A stretch of 64,000 nucleotides of DNA, from NCBI RefSeq assembly GCF_029760855.1, contig NZ_SOSI01000004.1:248001-312000 (forward strand), given 5' to 3'. Below the pieces are notes generated by a model that worked only from the letters and a program-made list of their open reading frames with translations, did no database searches and was not told the origin of the DNA. Positions 1 through 8,754 of this stretch are shown piece after piece (position 1 is the stretch's first letter; each line of letters begins with the position of its first letter). This stretch comes from Erythrobacter litoralis. Lineage in GTDB: Bacteria; Pseudomonadota; Alphaproteobacteria; Sphingomonadales; Sphingomonadaceae. The translations under genes were made by a program, and so were the position numbers.

Positions 1-22
1 AAAGGAGGGGGGTCGTAATCTG

Positions 23-874
23 TCACGAGAGGCCAGCCGTCAGGCATCTTGCAAATCGGGCTCGGATAGCCCGATCGTTCGCAAGAGACTGGCGAACGGA
101 ACGAGCCATTTCGATATGCGCGAAGCCGCTAAAACCTACAGCATGAAGTGCCTGTCCCTGCCGGTTGGACAAGGCACCTAATTCCGCAACGTCTCCAGGA
201 TATACGGCGACGCGCAATGGATGGAGTTCACGGGACAGGCAATCGGCGAGATCCAGCAATCCCGCGTTTGGCGCAATAGTACCGTCGCTCACTATTATAT
301 CGGCAAGTTGCGCAGCACGACTTGCCCGCTTGTCCCGGTCGAAACCATGCAGTTGAACGATGCGCCCCGCCGGGTATCTTTCGGCAAATGCGAGTGAGAA
401 AGCGGTCAGATAATGCGTTTCATGCCGCGTGGGATCGCCGCCCACGCAATTCGCGCCGCCATGCCGAGGTGCGCTGTTCCAAGCTGCGGCAGTAGCTGCC
501 TGTTCGTCGAACAGGCGAGCGGTAATCGTACCGGTAAAAAGGTCCGAACCACGATGAGGCGCGAGTATTGCAATTTGGTTCGAAGCGTCACGGCGTAAAG
601 CGTAACTCCCGCGTCCGAGGCAATCGTTATCGGGTTCCGAAAGCAAGGTTACACCATTGTCGTCTTCGTAAATCAGACCCGACGGAGGAGAGGTTGCGTC
701 TCCCTGCAAGACCGCTGCGAACCTCCCTTGCGCCTCAAACGCTTCCGCAGCGGACGGTATGTGAAAGCCTTCCGCATTTCGTAGCGGCGACAGGTAGCGG
801 ATGGCGAGAATTGCAGCGACGACCATGAGCACAACGAAGGGAAGCCACCATTTGGTTGGCGAAGCTCTCTTCAT
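23..874 (-). CDS. Predicted membrane-anchored amidohydrolase (N-formylglutamate / gamma-PGA hydrolase-like)
   Basis: 283 residues. An N-terminal membrane segment at about 9-26 should anchor the rest outside the cytoplasm. The body has a metal-hydrolase-like set of motifs: PHRGSD (106-111), a His-rich THYLTAFS (153-160), QLHGF (174-178), DIIVSDG (192-198) and HIEMARSVR (253-261). This order resembles N-formylglutamate amidohydrolases and gamma-glutamyl hydrolases, where His/Glu residues bind zinc. The family call is from motif reading only. It is the last visible gene of a five-gene minus-strand operon, and its ATG overlaps the upstream stop by 4 bases (ATGA). A role in cutting a glutamyl or peptide-like substrate is inferred from the motifs plus the CapC-like neighbour. 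It could instead be another zinc exopeptidase. Confidence 0.55.
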   Translation of the reverse strand: MKRASPTKWWLPFVVLMVVAAILAIRYLSPLRNAEGFHIPSAAEAFEAQGRFAAVLQGDATSPPSGLIYEDDNGVTLLSEPDNDCLGRGSYALRRDASNQIAILAPHRGSDLFTGTITARLFDEQAATAAAWNSAPRHGGANCVGGDPTRHETHYLTAFSLAFAERYPAGRIVQLHGFDRDKRASRAAQLADIIVSDGTIAPNAGLLDLADCLSRELHPLRVAVYPGDVAELGALSNRQGQALHAVGFSGFAHIEMARSVRQSLANDRAIRARFARCLTAGLS

Positions 875-1623
875 TCCCCCTCGGCTTCCTCGAAAGGTCG
901 CTCATAGACTACGCTGACCAAGTAGTCTCGACCAGAGATGCCTGCAGGCCCAACCACGCGCCAACGGTTGCCTATAAGCGACGAGCGCTCCGCGTCGCTG
1001 AGCAGTTCGGGCGGGAATGCGTCGGCTCGCGCCATAGCAGCCTGCTCTTTCACGCTACGACGCTGAAAAGTGGACAAGGCGGTGGTCCCGATGAACGGGA
1101 GGCGCTCGTAGACCCGGGCGTCGATGCTTGCCACACCGATAGCAAGGTCGAGCGCGGTTAATTCGACCTTCGAAACAGGCTCCGAAGTTTCGATAACCGC
1201 TTCGTCCTGTAGAGCGATCTGCAAGTTCGAGTTGCGATGATACCGCATCGGACGTTTGAAAGGGCGTAGCCGATCGGGGTGCAAGGCACGGGAAAAAATA
1301 TCATGTCTTGCTACGACCTGGTCGTTTCCATCGCGAAGGATCGCTCGATATCCATAGATCCACGTCCTATCGATATGCCAATCGTTGGGCTCGATATTGG
1401 GCTGTGACATGATCCGAACCAAGGAGGTCGGTCGGGATAGAACGAACGCTATAGAACCACCAGATGGAACGCGATAAACCAGACTGCGTACAGGAGCCAC
1501 TATACTGCGCGATGTACTTGTTGCACTTATAGAAGGGGCGTCGATAACCGCTACGGCACCGCCACCTATTAGAAAGAGCCCACATATCGCCAGAACGCCC
1601 TTCGCAATACTCGTCAGTCGCAT
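871..1623 (-). CDS. Membrane-anchored extracytoplasmic protein of unknown function
   Basis: 250 residues, not recognised as a named family. An N-terminal hydrophobic segment (about 8-28, with LAICGLFLIGG) suggests a signal anchor, followed by a region with alternating beta-like sequence. I chose the ATG at 1623 because it lies 1 base after the stop of the upstream gene and is followed at once by a signal-like sequence; a longer reading would run deep into the upstream gene. The stop overlaps the next gene by ATGA. Its place between the CapC-like protein and the amidohydrolase suggests an accessory subunit on the outer face of the membrane, in the way CapA/PgsA and PgsE accompany CapC. No sequence similarity to those was seen, so this is inference. 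Confidence 0.6.
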   Translation of the reverse strand: MRLTSIAKGVLAICGLFLIGGGAVAVIDAPSISATSTSRSIVAPVRSLVYRVPSGGSIAFVLSRPTSLVRIMSQPNIEPNDWHIDRTWIYGYRAILRDGNDQVVARHDIFSRALHPDRLRPFKRPMRYHRNSNLQIALQDEAVIETSEPVSKVELTALDLAIGVASIDARVYERLPFIGTTALSTFQRRSVKEQAAMARADAFPPELLSDAERSSLIGNRWRVVGPAGISGRDYLVSVVYERPFEEAEGE

Positions 1624-1624
1624 C

Positions 1625-4174
1625 TCAGTTTGACCCGGTTCCGGGCACGAACAATACCGCATACCGTTTGTTCGCCGAATGGTTGAGGTAGACGAGTGTC
1701 GTCTGAGCAAACGCTTCGAAACCGGCCGACTGGCGATCACGCATCGCGGGTATAGGCGAAAGACCCGCCTTACGAGCGACAGCGATCGCCTCATCCGCCC
1801 ACGACTCGGTATCGCCGACCCGATCGAGCGTCACCACGGTCCGATCTTGCATCCATGCAAGGCCGAAGGGTCGTGAACGAAGCTGAAAAATTCCGGCGGG
1901 TCGGTCTTCCAAACTGTCCAACGCCGTCTGTACCACCGTTCCGAAAACGGTGCGCTGGGACCCATCGTAATTTAATTCATTTGGCGCGATGGCATACAGT
2001 TTGGCGTTGGCGGCACCTGCAATCGAGAAGCCTGCGGCTGCCAGGGTTGTCGTAGAGTGGTCCTTTTTACGTTCTATTGGCGTATTGTTCGTGTCCGCCG
2101 ACAGCACGATGCGATCCGATCGTCCGGTATCGGCAAAATAGTAGCGACCCGTACCTTCCGGTCCAACAAGCGCTGTAAGACGGCGCCCCCGATGGAAACA
2201 CCGCAACAATTTGTATCCGGCAAGTTCTGCGGATTCGCGAGCAAGCGCGAATGCTGTCGCTCCATCTGGTTCATCCTGTAACAATGGCTGAAGGACATAC
2301 TGGCGTAAGAAAAGCCGAGCTAAAAGAGTATCTACTGCAGGGTTCGACGGAGGCTGCGTAAGCGTATCGCACGGGACTGGTTTTTCGCGCTCAGTATCCG
2401 CAATTGCGAATTGAGCTGCGGCGCTCGGTGAAAGTTCGAGGCGGCCTGGCGTACCTGCGACGGGATCTCGTGCCTGTCGGCTCGACGCGAAACCGACAGA
2501 CAGATCGGGAAGAATACGGCGTATGGAAGAAATATCGATCGCTGGAGCGTTCCGATCGGCTAGAAGAAGTCTCGGCTGTGCCCCCTTGGGCGCGCCTTTC
2601 AGCATAAGTTCGGGACCGGTTCTAACACTACGGAATATTGAAAGTACGGTCCGGTTCTTGCTTGCTTGTGGGGGCTGAGGAGAAGTGAGAATTAGCCAGC
2701 GCGCCCCAAGCCGTTTGCGTAATTCGATGGCAGAAGTACCTATTCCGACATCGTTTGAGCCGTCGACGATCAGAGCCAGATCATTCGGCGCCTTGCTATC
2801 GAAAAGGATGAGATCCGCGCCGTCTCCGTCATCCCTTGTCATAGCAATCAGATCGTCGTCGAGCGGACTCAGCCTCCAGCCCTCGGCTGCTACCCCCGTT
2901 CCGGATTTTAAGGGCGGAAGACCATTCTCCATCAGAAGGAGTCCACGTGTGAGTGCTTCGGCACTTTCTTCCCTGAGGGCTCCGTCTGCGAAGGTCGCTT
3001 TTCGCCAGATACTGTCGCCGAGAGCTGCAACGAGTAGGTCTTGGCCCCGATTTGCACCGCTGCGCCCTGTCGCCGTTGCAGCATTCGCTGCTGTCGACGG
3101 GAGGATTGCAGCTAGAACCACACCTGCGAGATTTCCTAAAACGGCGCCGACAAACGAAACCTGCAGGGTCGAACGCATCAGACGGGGAAAGATGTCTTTA
3201 TCATGTGCCTTCATGGCGAGAAGTGTGGAGAGCAAATATCCGAACCCGTAGAAGTCGGTCGTCTTCACATTCCAAGCCAAGATCACCAACAAGTGCCCTA
3301 CTAATAGCTTCAACGCGAAACTGATGTTGAAAAAAAGCAGGATTTTGTTGGCGCCCTCCATCGTCACGCTGGAAAGAAGTCGAGTTTTTAATAGCTGCCG
3401 CGCAATGAAATAAATTGCTGCAGCTTCGACAAATGACGTAATAATCTTTGTGGGTTGATACCACTGCAAGGCAATGAGGGCGGGAATGAGAATCCCTGAA
3501 AAGTCCCAGCCATACTTCACGTTCATATACGATGCGTAGAGCGCCGTCAGGACGAGTATCATGTAGGCTTTGGGGCTTGCGAGGATGGAGCTCGCAATCC
3601 CCTCGTAAAGGTAAGATACCCCGCTCATACGGAAATTCGTGAATTCCATCAGGCCGAACCGGACAATCAGGAATGTAAGACCGACGGTGACGCCAGCGGT
3701 AAATAGCCCGCGAGACAATCCCGGTTTCCAGAATTGGTTTGCCAACAACGAGATAATGACCAAGCCGAAACTCTGGAGATCGCTGCGCCAGTCGAGGGCA
3801 AGATCATATTGCGCCGAGAGCTTTGCCGCCAGGGCTGGTAATACCCAACCATCCATGGCGATGCGAACGACGATGCTGGATAGAATGAGCCCCATGAAGC
3901 GATCTCGCCCGAAGAGGCTCGGAAACCGACCATTCGAAAGCTTTTCCGAGAACAGCCAAACAATCGCGTAGGCCATGATCGCTTCGACCACGATAACGGC
4001 GGCAGCAATCGGTTTTACGATCAGGAGGGGCACAAGATAGCCAGGGACGACGAGCCCCGACAGAACCCAGCCATATCGCAAATTAAAGAAGCACAGGACG
4101 AAAACACCCACCCAGACAGTGGTTATTACCGAACTGGCGAGCCCACCTTCCGGAAAGAGTGCAAGCGTTGGCAT
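1625..4174 (-). CDS. Tandem CapC/PgsC-like membrane protein with large C-terminal region
   Basis: 849 residues. Residues 1 to about 359 are strongly hydrophobic and hold two copies of a CapC/PgsC-like module. The same signature occurs at 31-44 (NLRYGWVLSGLVVP) and 218-231 (NVKYGWDFSGILIP). PgsC/CapC, the membrane subunit of gamma-polyglutamate synthesis, is normally about 150 residues with one module. Residues 360-849 are soluble-looking and probably extracytoplasmic. Within them, 742-771 (TVFGTVVQTALDS... DRPAGIFQLR) parallels the metal-site region of the downstream amidohydrolase but lacks its histidines, suggesting a degenerate copy. The related 7TM_transglut membrane family is an alternative. 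It starts 11 bases after the receiver gene with no clear ribosome-binding site, so translational coupling is likely. Confidence 0.65.
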   Translation of the reverse strand: MPTLALFPEGGLASSVITTVWVGVFVLCFFNLRYGWVLSGLVVPGYLVPLLIVKPIAAAVIVVEAIMAYAIVWLFSEKLSNGRFPSLFGRDRFMGLILSSIVVRIAMDGWVLPALAAKLSAQYDLALDWRSDLQSFGLVIISLLANQFWKPGLSRGLFTAGVTVGLTFLIVRFGLMEFTNFRMSGVSYLYEGIASSILASPKAYMILVLTALYASYMNVKYGWDFSGILIPALIALQWYQPTKIITSFVEAAAIYFIARQLLKTRLLSSVTMEGANKILLFFNISFALKLLVGHLLVILAWNVKTTDFYGFGYLLSTLLAMKAHDKDIFPRLMRSTLQVSFVGAVLGNLAGVVLAAILPSTAANAATATGRSGANRGQDLLVAALGDSIWRKATFADGALREESAEALTRGLLLMENGLPPLKSGTGVAAEGWRLSPLDDDLIAMTRDDGDGADLILFDSKAPNDLALIVDGSNDVGIGTSAIELRKRLGARWLILTSPQPPQASKNRTVLSIFRSVRTGPELMLKGAPKGAQPRLLLADRNAPAIDISSIRRILPDLSVGFASSRQARDPVAGTPGRLELSPSAAAQFAIADTEREKPVPCDTLTQPPSNPAVDTLLARLFLRQYVLQPLLQDEPDGATAFALARESAELAGYKLLRCFHRGRRLTALVGPEGTGRYYFADTGRSDRIVLSADTNNTPIERKKDHSTTTLAAAGFSIAGAANAKLYAIAPNELNYDGSQRTVFGTVVQTALDSLEDRPAGIFQLRSRPFGLAWMQDRTVVTLDRVGDTESWADEAIAVARKAGLSPIPAMRDRQSAGFEAFAQTTLVYLNHSANKRYAVLFVPGTGSN

Positions 4175-4185
4175 CGACGATTTGA

Positions 4186-4554
4186 TCAGACCATGGCGGC
4201 TGAGATGGCCGCTAGCAAAATGTCTGTTTCAATGGGTTTTCGCACCATGGTCGCAACACCATAATCGCGGCCTTCCTCAAGAATGGTCGCCGTTACCGAC
4301 GCTGACATTACTATGATCGGCGCATGCTGTGGAACGTGCCGTCCGATGGTTCGCATAAATTGCAAGCCATCCATCCGCGGCATAACCAGATCGAGCAGGA
4401 TGCAATCGAAGATCCGATTTCGGCAATACTCGAGCCCTGTGGCGCCGTCATGTGCGACCACCACGCTCAAACCTTCCAACTCCAGCAGCGACGCAAGCAT
4501 ATCGCAAAGTAGTTCGTCATCGTCGATGACTAGTATCGTCCCCCCACCCTTCAT
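4186..4554 (-). CDS. Stand-alone response regulator receiver
   Basis: 122 residues starting MKGGGTILVIDDDE. It is a single receiver domain with the key residues intact: the acidic cluster DDD near the N-terminus, the phospho-acceptor Asp in LLDLVMPRMDG, the switch residue in IVMSAS and the conserved Lys in RKPIE. There is no output domain, so it should act by protein contact, as CheY and DivK do. The ATG at 4554 overlaps the stop of the sensor gene by one base (TAATG), which fixes the start and implies coupling. A longer upstream reading would lie within the sensor gene. The likely partner is the adjacent sensor, but that kinase core lacks its usual histidine, so the phosphate source is unclear. 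Confidence 0.85.
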   Translation of the reverse strand: MKGGGTILVIDDDELLCDMLASLLELEGLSVVVAHDGATGLEYCRNRIFDCILLDLVMPRMDGLQFMRTIGRHVPQHAPIIVMSASVTATILEEGRDYGVATMVRKPIETDILLAAISAAMV

Positions 4555-6965
4555 TACACACGCCTCAAACGGATTCCGAACCGGAAGCCTTTGCCCGGCG
4601 CACTCCAATAGCTGACACTTCCTCTCCAAGCGATTGCTTCCGCGATCCCCGCGGAAGCGATCTGGTATTCCGAAGGCGCCTCGCCGGGTTTGGCATCGAG
4701 CGCGTCGACGAACCGATCGAAAGGGAGGCCAAATCCGCCCGAGACCGTAATATCTGTGGTTTCCTCATGCTCGCTGAGTGAGATGTGCGCAGCTTCTCCA
4801 TGTGCCGTATCGGCTATGATAAGGCGTAGCATGGCTTCGATCATGTCGCACAGCATCAATGGTTCGGCGATGCTGAACCCTCCAATGTCGGGTAACGTCG
4901 CATCGACGGTAACGCCCAGTTCTTCCGCATACGGTGCAACCCTTTCAACGGCTTGCAAGGTAACCTTGCGGGCCTCAACCGGGTAGGCTACACCCAAGTC
5001 GTCATATGGTTGCTCTTCCAGAAGCTCCCGAACATTTTCCAGCCGCTTATTTGCACGACGGGTTACATCCGAAATCCTGTTCAAAACACGCCCCCGTGCT
5101 TCGCCTTGGAGGCGGTTATCTTTTGCTAAAGACGCACCAAGTGCGATGGCTTCGAGATCATTACGTAGTTGGCGATCGATAAATGTCCCCACGGCGAGCC
5201 GCAATTCTGCCAAGCGATCCAGTTCACTGACATCGACCGCTTCGAGGACCAGAACGGTTTGCGAACGATGCCGCACTTCCGAAGCTATCCCAAGCCGGAG
5301 TATTCGTTGTCGTCCGCCAAAGTCGCGCATCGGTACTCGCATATCACCGCCTTGAAGCAGGATACCGCGAACCATGCTTTCCGCCTGCGCCAAATCGAGT
5401 TCCGAGAGTTGCAAGAGGGTGTCGACAAGGGCCGTTTTTTCTGGGTCGATTTTTGCGAGATTTAGCAGCGCTCGCATCTGCGCGTTCGCATGGACGGGAA
5501 TACCCAAGGGCCGGAAAATAAATACGCCCGTATCCAGAGTGTCGAGCCCGTGAGCAAGTTCGTCGCCGTGAACGGTGATAAGATTAGCCGCACTTCTGAG
5601 CCGGTCGTCGATTGATCCGCGGTGTCTGCCTTCAAGAAGCCGCTCCCGCCAGTCGTGGCTTAAACGATAGCGCTGGATCGCATCATCGAGAAGGCGTGCC
5701 GTAGCATATTTCGCTGTATCGTCGGGTACGTCGTATTCAAACCGCAGCACTTCATCCGCATTGGTCAGGTGGTATCGGTAAGGACGGTCACTTGGCTGAC
5801 CGACCGCCATAAGCTCGTCCCATTCCGAAGTTTTTTCCTTTTTCTGCCGTATATTCACATAAGGAAGACGCAACAGACGCGCGGCATTGGCAAGGTGGCG
5901 AGGCATTGCGGCGCGATCTACAAAAACGCTTCGCGAGAACGACAGTTCGATGGCGTTCTCTATGGTTCGTTCAAGGCGCCGGGTTTGTAGCCTCCCCACT
6001 GTGTGCAATTTAGTAACTGCAGCGAAGCATATCACGAAGATCACGGCCGAAAGCGGAGTAAATAGATCCAAGTATGTTATACATACCACCCAGGCAAAGA
6101 TTGCTAACACACTTGCAGCGAAGCAGGTCAGAAAAAGGAAGGCGCTTGGCAACCTAAAGCCGATCAACCTTCGCATACCGAACGCAAACAGAAGAATGAG
6201 CAAGACTTGCCAAAAAGGCCCTGCTCGAGTGACCGCGCGATTATCTATAAGGGTCTGTGTTGCCGAAGCTCGCAAAAGGTCTTTCGTTGTAACCTGCCCG
6301 GAGGGGTCCAAGGATGTCGCAATTGGCGAGTTCCGGTCGGCGGGCGAAGCCAGAATAGCGACGGTTCCAATAAGTTGCTTGTTAGCGAAAAGACCATCGA
6401 CAAGTTGAGCGACTGCAATGCGCGGGATATTTTGCGCGATTGGCATCCTGACGAGGTACGAGTGGGGGGCGCCGGCTCGATCGGCGAGCACCGCTTCGAA
6501 AGACAGGGTGGCTCTGGCCCGTGGTGGCGACGAGGACGTTCGGAAAATCCCTCTATCAGCTTTCGTGAATGCATCGATGGTAGGAATGCAGGAATAACCG
6601 CCATCAGTATCAAGGAGCACGACGACCAACTTTCGCGTGCTGCCGGAACAAAGGAGTGAGGCAGAATTTGCATCTGTAATACCGACCCGTCGCAAGCCGG
6701 ATGCGCGCAATGCCGCAACGAATTGCTCGGCACCTTCTTGCTCTAAAGCCCCTTCGAGTATGACTACTCGCGGAGTCCTAGGGCTGCCGCTACGCGTTAC
6801 TGTGTCGTAAAAGAGGTTGTCGACGACGTCGAAGGTTTGGATTGAACCTATAGCGAAAGCCACGACAGTCAGAAACATCGCTGCAAGCAGGTCGCGCCCA
6901 ATCGCAAACCCAAGCCATTTTCGAGGACGAAAGGACCGTAGCGAAAAGTATGTTTTTGCGTTCAA
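4554..6965 (-). CDS. CHASE2-like membrane sensor with degenerate histidine-kinase core
   Basis: 803 residues. Residues 24-45 form a membrane segment followed by a CHASE2-like start (TFDVVDNLFYDTV). An extracytoplasmic region runs to about 250, then there are three membrane helices (about 252-318), a cytoplasmic linker, a PAS-like region (about 465-580), and a DHp/ATPase-like end. In the expected H-box, FIDRQLRNDLEAI (595-607) carries Arg598 where the phospho-His normally sits. The ATPase part lacks a clear N-box Asn (DMIEAMLRLII, 707-717) and the usual D-x-G-x-G. It is therefore probably a pseudokinase sensor. The only start before the first helix in this frame is TTG at 6965, because an in-frame TAG lies 24 bases upstream. 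It lies 80 bases downstream of parB. Confidence 0.7.
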   Translation of the reverse strand: MNAKTYFSLRSFRPRKWLGFAIGRDLLAAMFLTVVAFAIGSIQTFDVVDNLFYDTVTRSGSPRTPRVVILEGALEQEGAEQFVAALRASGLRRVGITDANSASLLCSGSTRKLVVVLLDTDGGYSCIPTIDAFTKADRGIFRTSSSPPRARATLSFEAVLADRAGAPHSYLVRMPIAQNIPRIAVAQLVDGLFANKQLIGTVAILASPADRNSPIATSLDPSGQVTTKDLLRASATQTLIDNRAVTRAGPFWQVLLILLFAFGMRRLIGFRLPSAFLFLTCFAASVLAIFAWVVCITYLDLFTPLSAVIFVICFAAVTKLHTVGRLQTRRLERTIENAIELSFSRSVFVDRAAMPRHLANAARLLRLPYVNIRQKKEKTSEWDELMAVGQPSDRPYRYHLTNADEVLRFEYDVPDDTAKYATARLLDDAIQRYRLSHDWRERLLEGRHRGSIDDRLRSAANLITVHGDELAHGLDTLDTGVFIFRPLGIPVHANAQMRALLNLAKIDPEKTALVDTLLQLSELDLAQAESMVRGILLQGGDMRVPMRDFGGRQRILRLGIASEVRHRSQTVLVLEAVDVSELDRLAELRLAVGTFIDRQLRNDLEAIALGASLAKDNRLQGEARGRVLNRISDVTRRANKRLENVRELLEEQPYDDLGVAYPVEARKVTLQAVERVAPYAEELGVTVDATLPDIGGFSIAEPLMLCDMIEAMLRLIIADTAHGEAAHISLSEHEETTDITVSGGFGLPFDRFVDALDAKPGEAPSEYQIASAGIAEAIAWRGSVSYWSAPGKGFRFGIRLRRV

Positions 6966-7045
6966 GGCCCGATCCGTCGCCCGCTCCCACTAGCTCAACA
7001 CTTAGCGGGCTACAAGATTCGCCGGCACAGCGGGACCGCTGCGCG

Positions 7046-7981
7046 TTAGATCTCTCCGCCAGTAAGCCGCTGGCATATCAAATCAAGTTGATCGAGTGTT
7101 CGAAATCCAATTGTCACATTACCTGTGTTGGGAGACTTCGTAATGGAAATCTTTACCGGCATTCCCAGAAATTCTTCTAAGTGACCTTGGACAGCTGCAA
7201 TGTCCGCCTCATTGCCCGCATGACCATCCCGATTGGTAACATCCGTTTTTCGACCTTTTGTTGGCTGCTTAATCCTAGAAAGATGCTCGACTTCTCGGAC
7301 CGATAAGTTTTTATCGACAGCTTCCTTTGCAATCCTATCCGCATCTGATTTTCCTATTAGGGCCCGAGCGTGGCCCATCGAAAGCTTAGCATCTGCAACG
7401 AGGGAAAGCACCGACTCCGGAAGTGAAAGAAGACGCTGGAAATTCGCGACATGACTGCGAGACTTGTCGACAAGCTTTGCGATCTCCGCCTGCGTCATTC
7501 CTTGATCGTCGGACAGGCGCTGATAGGCCCGCGCCTCCTCGATCGGATTTAAGTCTTCTCGCTGCAGATTTTCGATCAGCGCTAATGCGGTTACATCGCG
7601 CTCGTTTAAATTGCGGACTATTGCAGGAATAGCATGAAGCCGCGCGCGTTGGGCTGCACGCCAGCGTCGTTCACCTGCGACGAGTTCGTAGCGGCCATCC
7701 TCTTTTGGACGGACGATAATCGGTTGAATAACGCCCCGCGCGGATATCGACGCAGCCAACTCGTCGAGCGCTGCATCGTCGAAATAGGTACGCGGCTGAT
7801 TTGGCAGTGGGGAGATATCAGCCGTTGGAATATTCTGAAGAGTGTCTCGCGCCGTCCCAGCCAAGCCGTCTTGTTCGCGCCGTTGAGTAGACGGACTGGC
7901 CAACGGTTCTTCGCGCTTAACATCCCCCAGCAGAGCTCCAAGACCCTTACCCAACTTCCGCTTACGATCTATCGTAGTCAT
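7046..7981 (-). CDS. parB: Chromosome partitioning protein ParB
   Basis: 311 residues. ParB binds parS, loads as a CTP-dependent sliding clamp and organises the origin region for ParA-driven segregation. The N-terminus has the ParA-contact sequence KLGKGLGALLGD, followed by the CTP-binding GERRWR motif, a helix-turn-helix (MTQAEIAKLVDKSRSHVANFQRL part) and a C-terminal dimerisation segment. The start MTTIDRKRK at 7981 overlaps the parA stop by 4 bases (ATGA) and fits the usual ParB length; the longer reading lies within parA. Two perfect parS sites are nearby (8812 and 11242). Transcription probably continues from mnmE/mnmG through parAB. Confidence 0.96.
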   Translation of the reverse strand: MTTIDRKRKLGKGLGALLGDVKREEPLASPSTQRREQDGLAGTARDTLQNIPTADISPLPNQPRTYFDDAALDELAASISARGVIQPIIVRPKEDGRYELVAGERRWRAAQRARLHAIPAIVRNLNERDVTALALIENLQREDLNPIEEARAYQRLSDDQGMTQAEIAKLVDKSRSHVANFQRLLSLPESVLSLVADAKLSMGHARALIGKSDADRIAKEAVDKNLSVREVEHLSRIKQPTKGRKTDVTNRDGHAGNEADIAAVQGHLEEFLGMPVKISITKSPNTGNVTIGFRTLDQLDLICQRLTGGEI

Positions 7982-8754
7982 GCAGCTTTCCTGGTTTCTT
8001 GAAGTCGACCGATAAGTTCTTTGGCCAAATTGATGTAAGCTCTGCTGCCAGAACAATTATGATCGTAAATCAACGCTGGTAGCCCATGGCTCGGCGCTTC
8101 GGATAGGCGGACATTGCGGGGGATCACCGCCTCGAAAACTAGGTTGCCGAGGCAATCCCTGACATCGTCTGCAACTTGATCGGTTAAGCGATTTCGCCTG
8201 TCGAACATTGTCAAGGCGATCCCTACTATACCGAGATTGGCATTGAAGCGTTCGGTTACATGCTCGACAGTTTGCAGAAGTTGGCTCAAGCCCTCGAGAG
8301 CGAAGAACTCGCACTGCAACGGAACGAGAAGAGTGTCCGCTGCGGCAAGAGCGTTCAGGGTTAATAACCCCAAAGATGGCGGGCAATCGATAAAACAAAT
8401 GTCGTATGCGTTCGATTGCGCCAATGCATTCCGTAGCCTGAATACTCGATCTTCGGCCGACACGAGTTCGATCTCGGCACCGGACAGATCTTGAGTAGCT
8501 GGCACCACATCCAAACCGGGAATGTCACTGCCCTTCAAACATGCTGCAATGTCGGCGTTGTCGACTAAGACGTCATAGCTCGAGGTTTCACGGGCATCGG
8601 CTGGAATTCCCAATCCGGTGGAAGCATTCCCCTGAGGATCCAGATCGATAAGCAAGGTCTTCCACCCAATGGCAGCCATAGCAGTAGCTACATTAATAGC
8701 CGTCGTGGTCTTTCCGACGCCGCCTTTCTGGTTGGCTATGGCAACACAAATCAT
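7978..8754 (-). CDS. parA: Chromosome partitioning ATPase ParA
   Basis: 258 residues. It is a MinD/ParA-type ATPase that binds DNA in its ATP dimer form and is released by ParB. The N-terminus [18 protein letters not shown] carries the deviant Walker A motif with both lysines, and the Walker B region reads CFIDCPPSLGLLTLNAL. The ATG at 8754 was chosen because it places the Walker A near residue 10, as in the family, and overlaps the rsmG stop by 4 bases (ATGA). Upstream in-frame sequence lies inside rsmG and over the parS site. The parB start overlaps its own stop. Confidence 0.96.
   Translation of the reverse strand: MICVAIANQKGGVGKTTTAINVATAMAAIGWKTLLIDLDPQGNASTGLGIPADARETSSYDVLVDNADIAACLKGSDIPGLDVVPATQDLSGAEIELVSAEDRVFRLRNALAQSNAYDICFIDCPPSLGLLTLNALAAADTLLVPLQCEFFALEGLSQLLQTVEHVTERFNANLGIVGIALTMFDRRNRLTDQVADDVRDCLGNLVFEAVIPRNVRLSEAPSHGLPALIYDHNCSGSRAYINLAKELIGRLQETRKAA

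Noticed and set aside
1-22. AAAGGAGG on the plus strand at the left edge, resembling a ribosome-binding site
   Set aside because: No start codon follows at a suitable distance, and the region lies past the stop of a minus-strand gene.
23-6965. Calling the operon a standard gamma-polyglutamate (pgsBCA/capBCA) cluster
   Set aside because: No CapB-type ligase or CapA-type protein is visible, and the regulator pair and the double CapC are not typical.
6966-7045. Possible terminator CAGCGG/CCGCTG between parB and the sensor gene
   Set aside because: The loop would be 2 bases and there is no T-run, so it is not a convincing terminator; read-through from parB remains possible.
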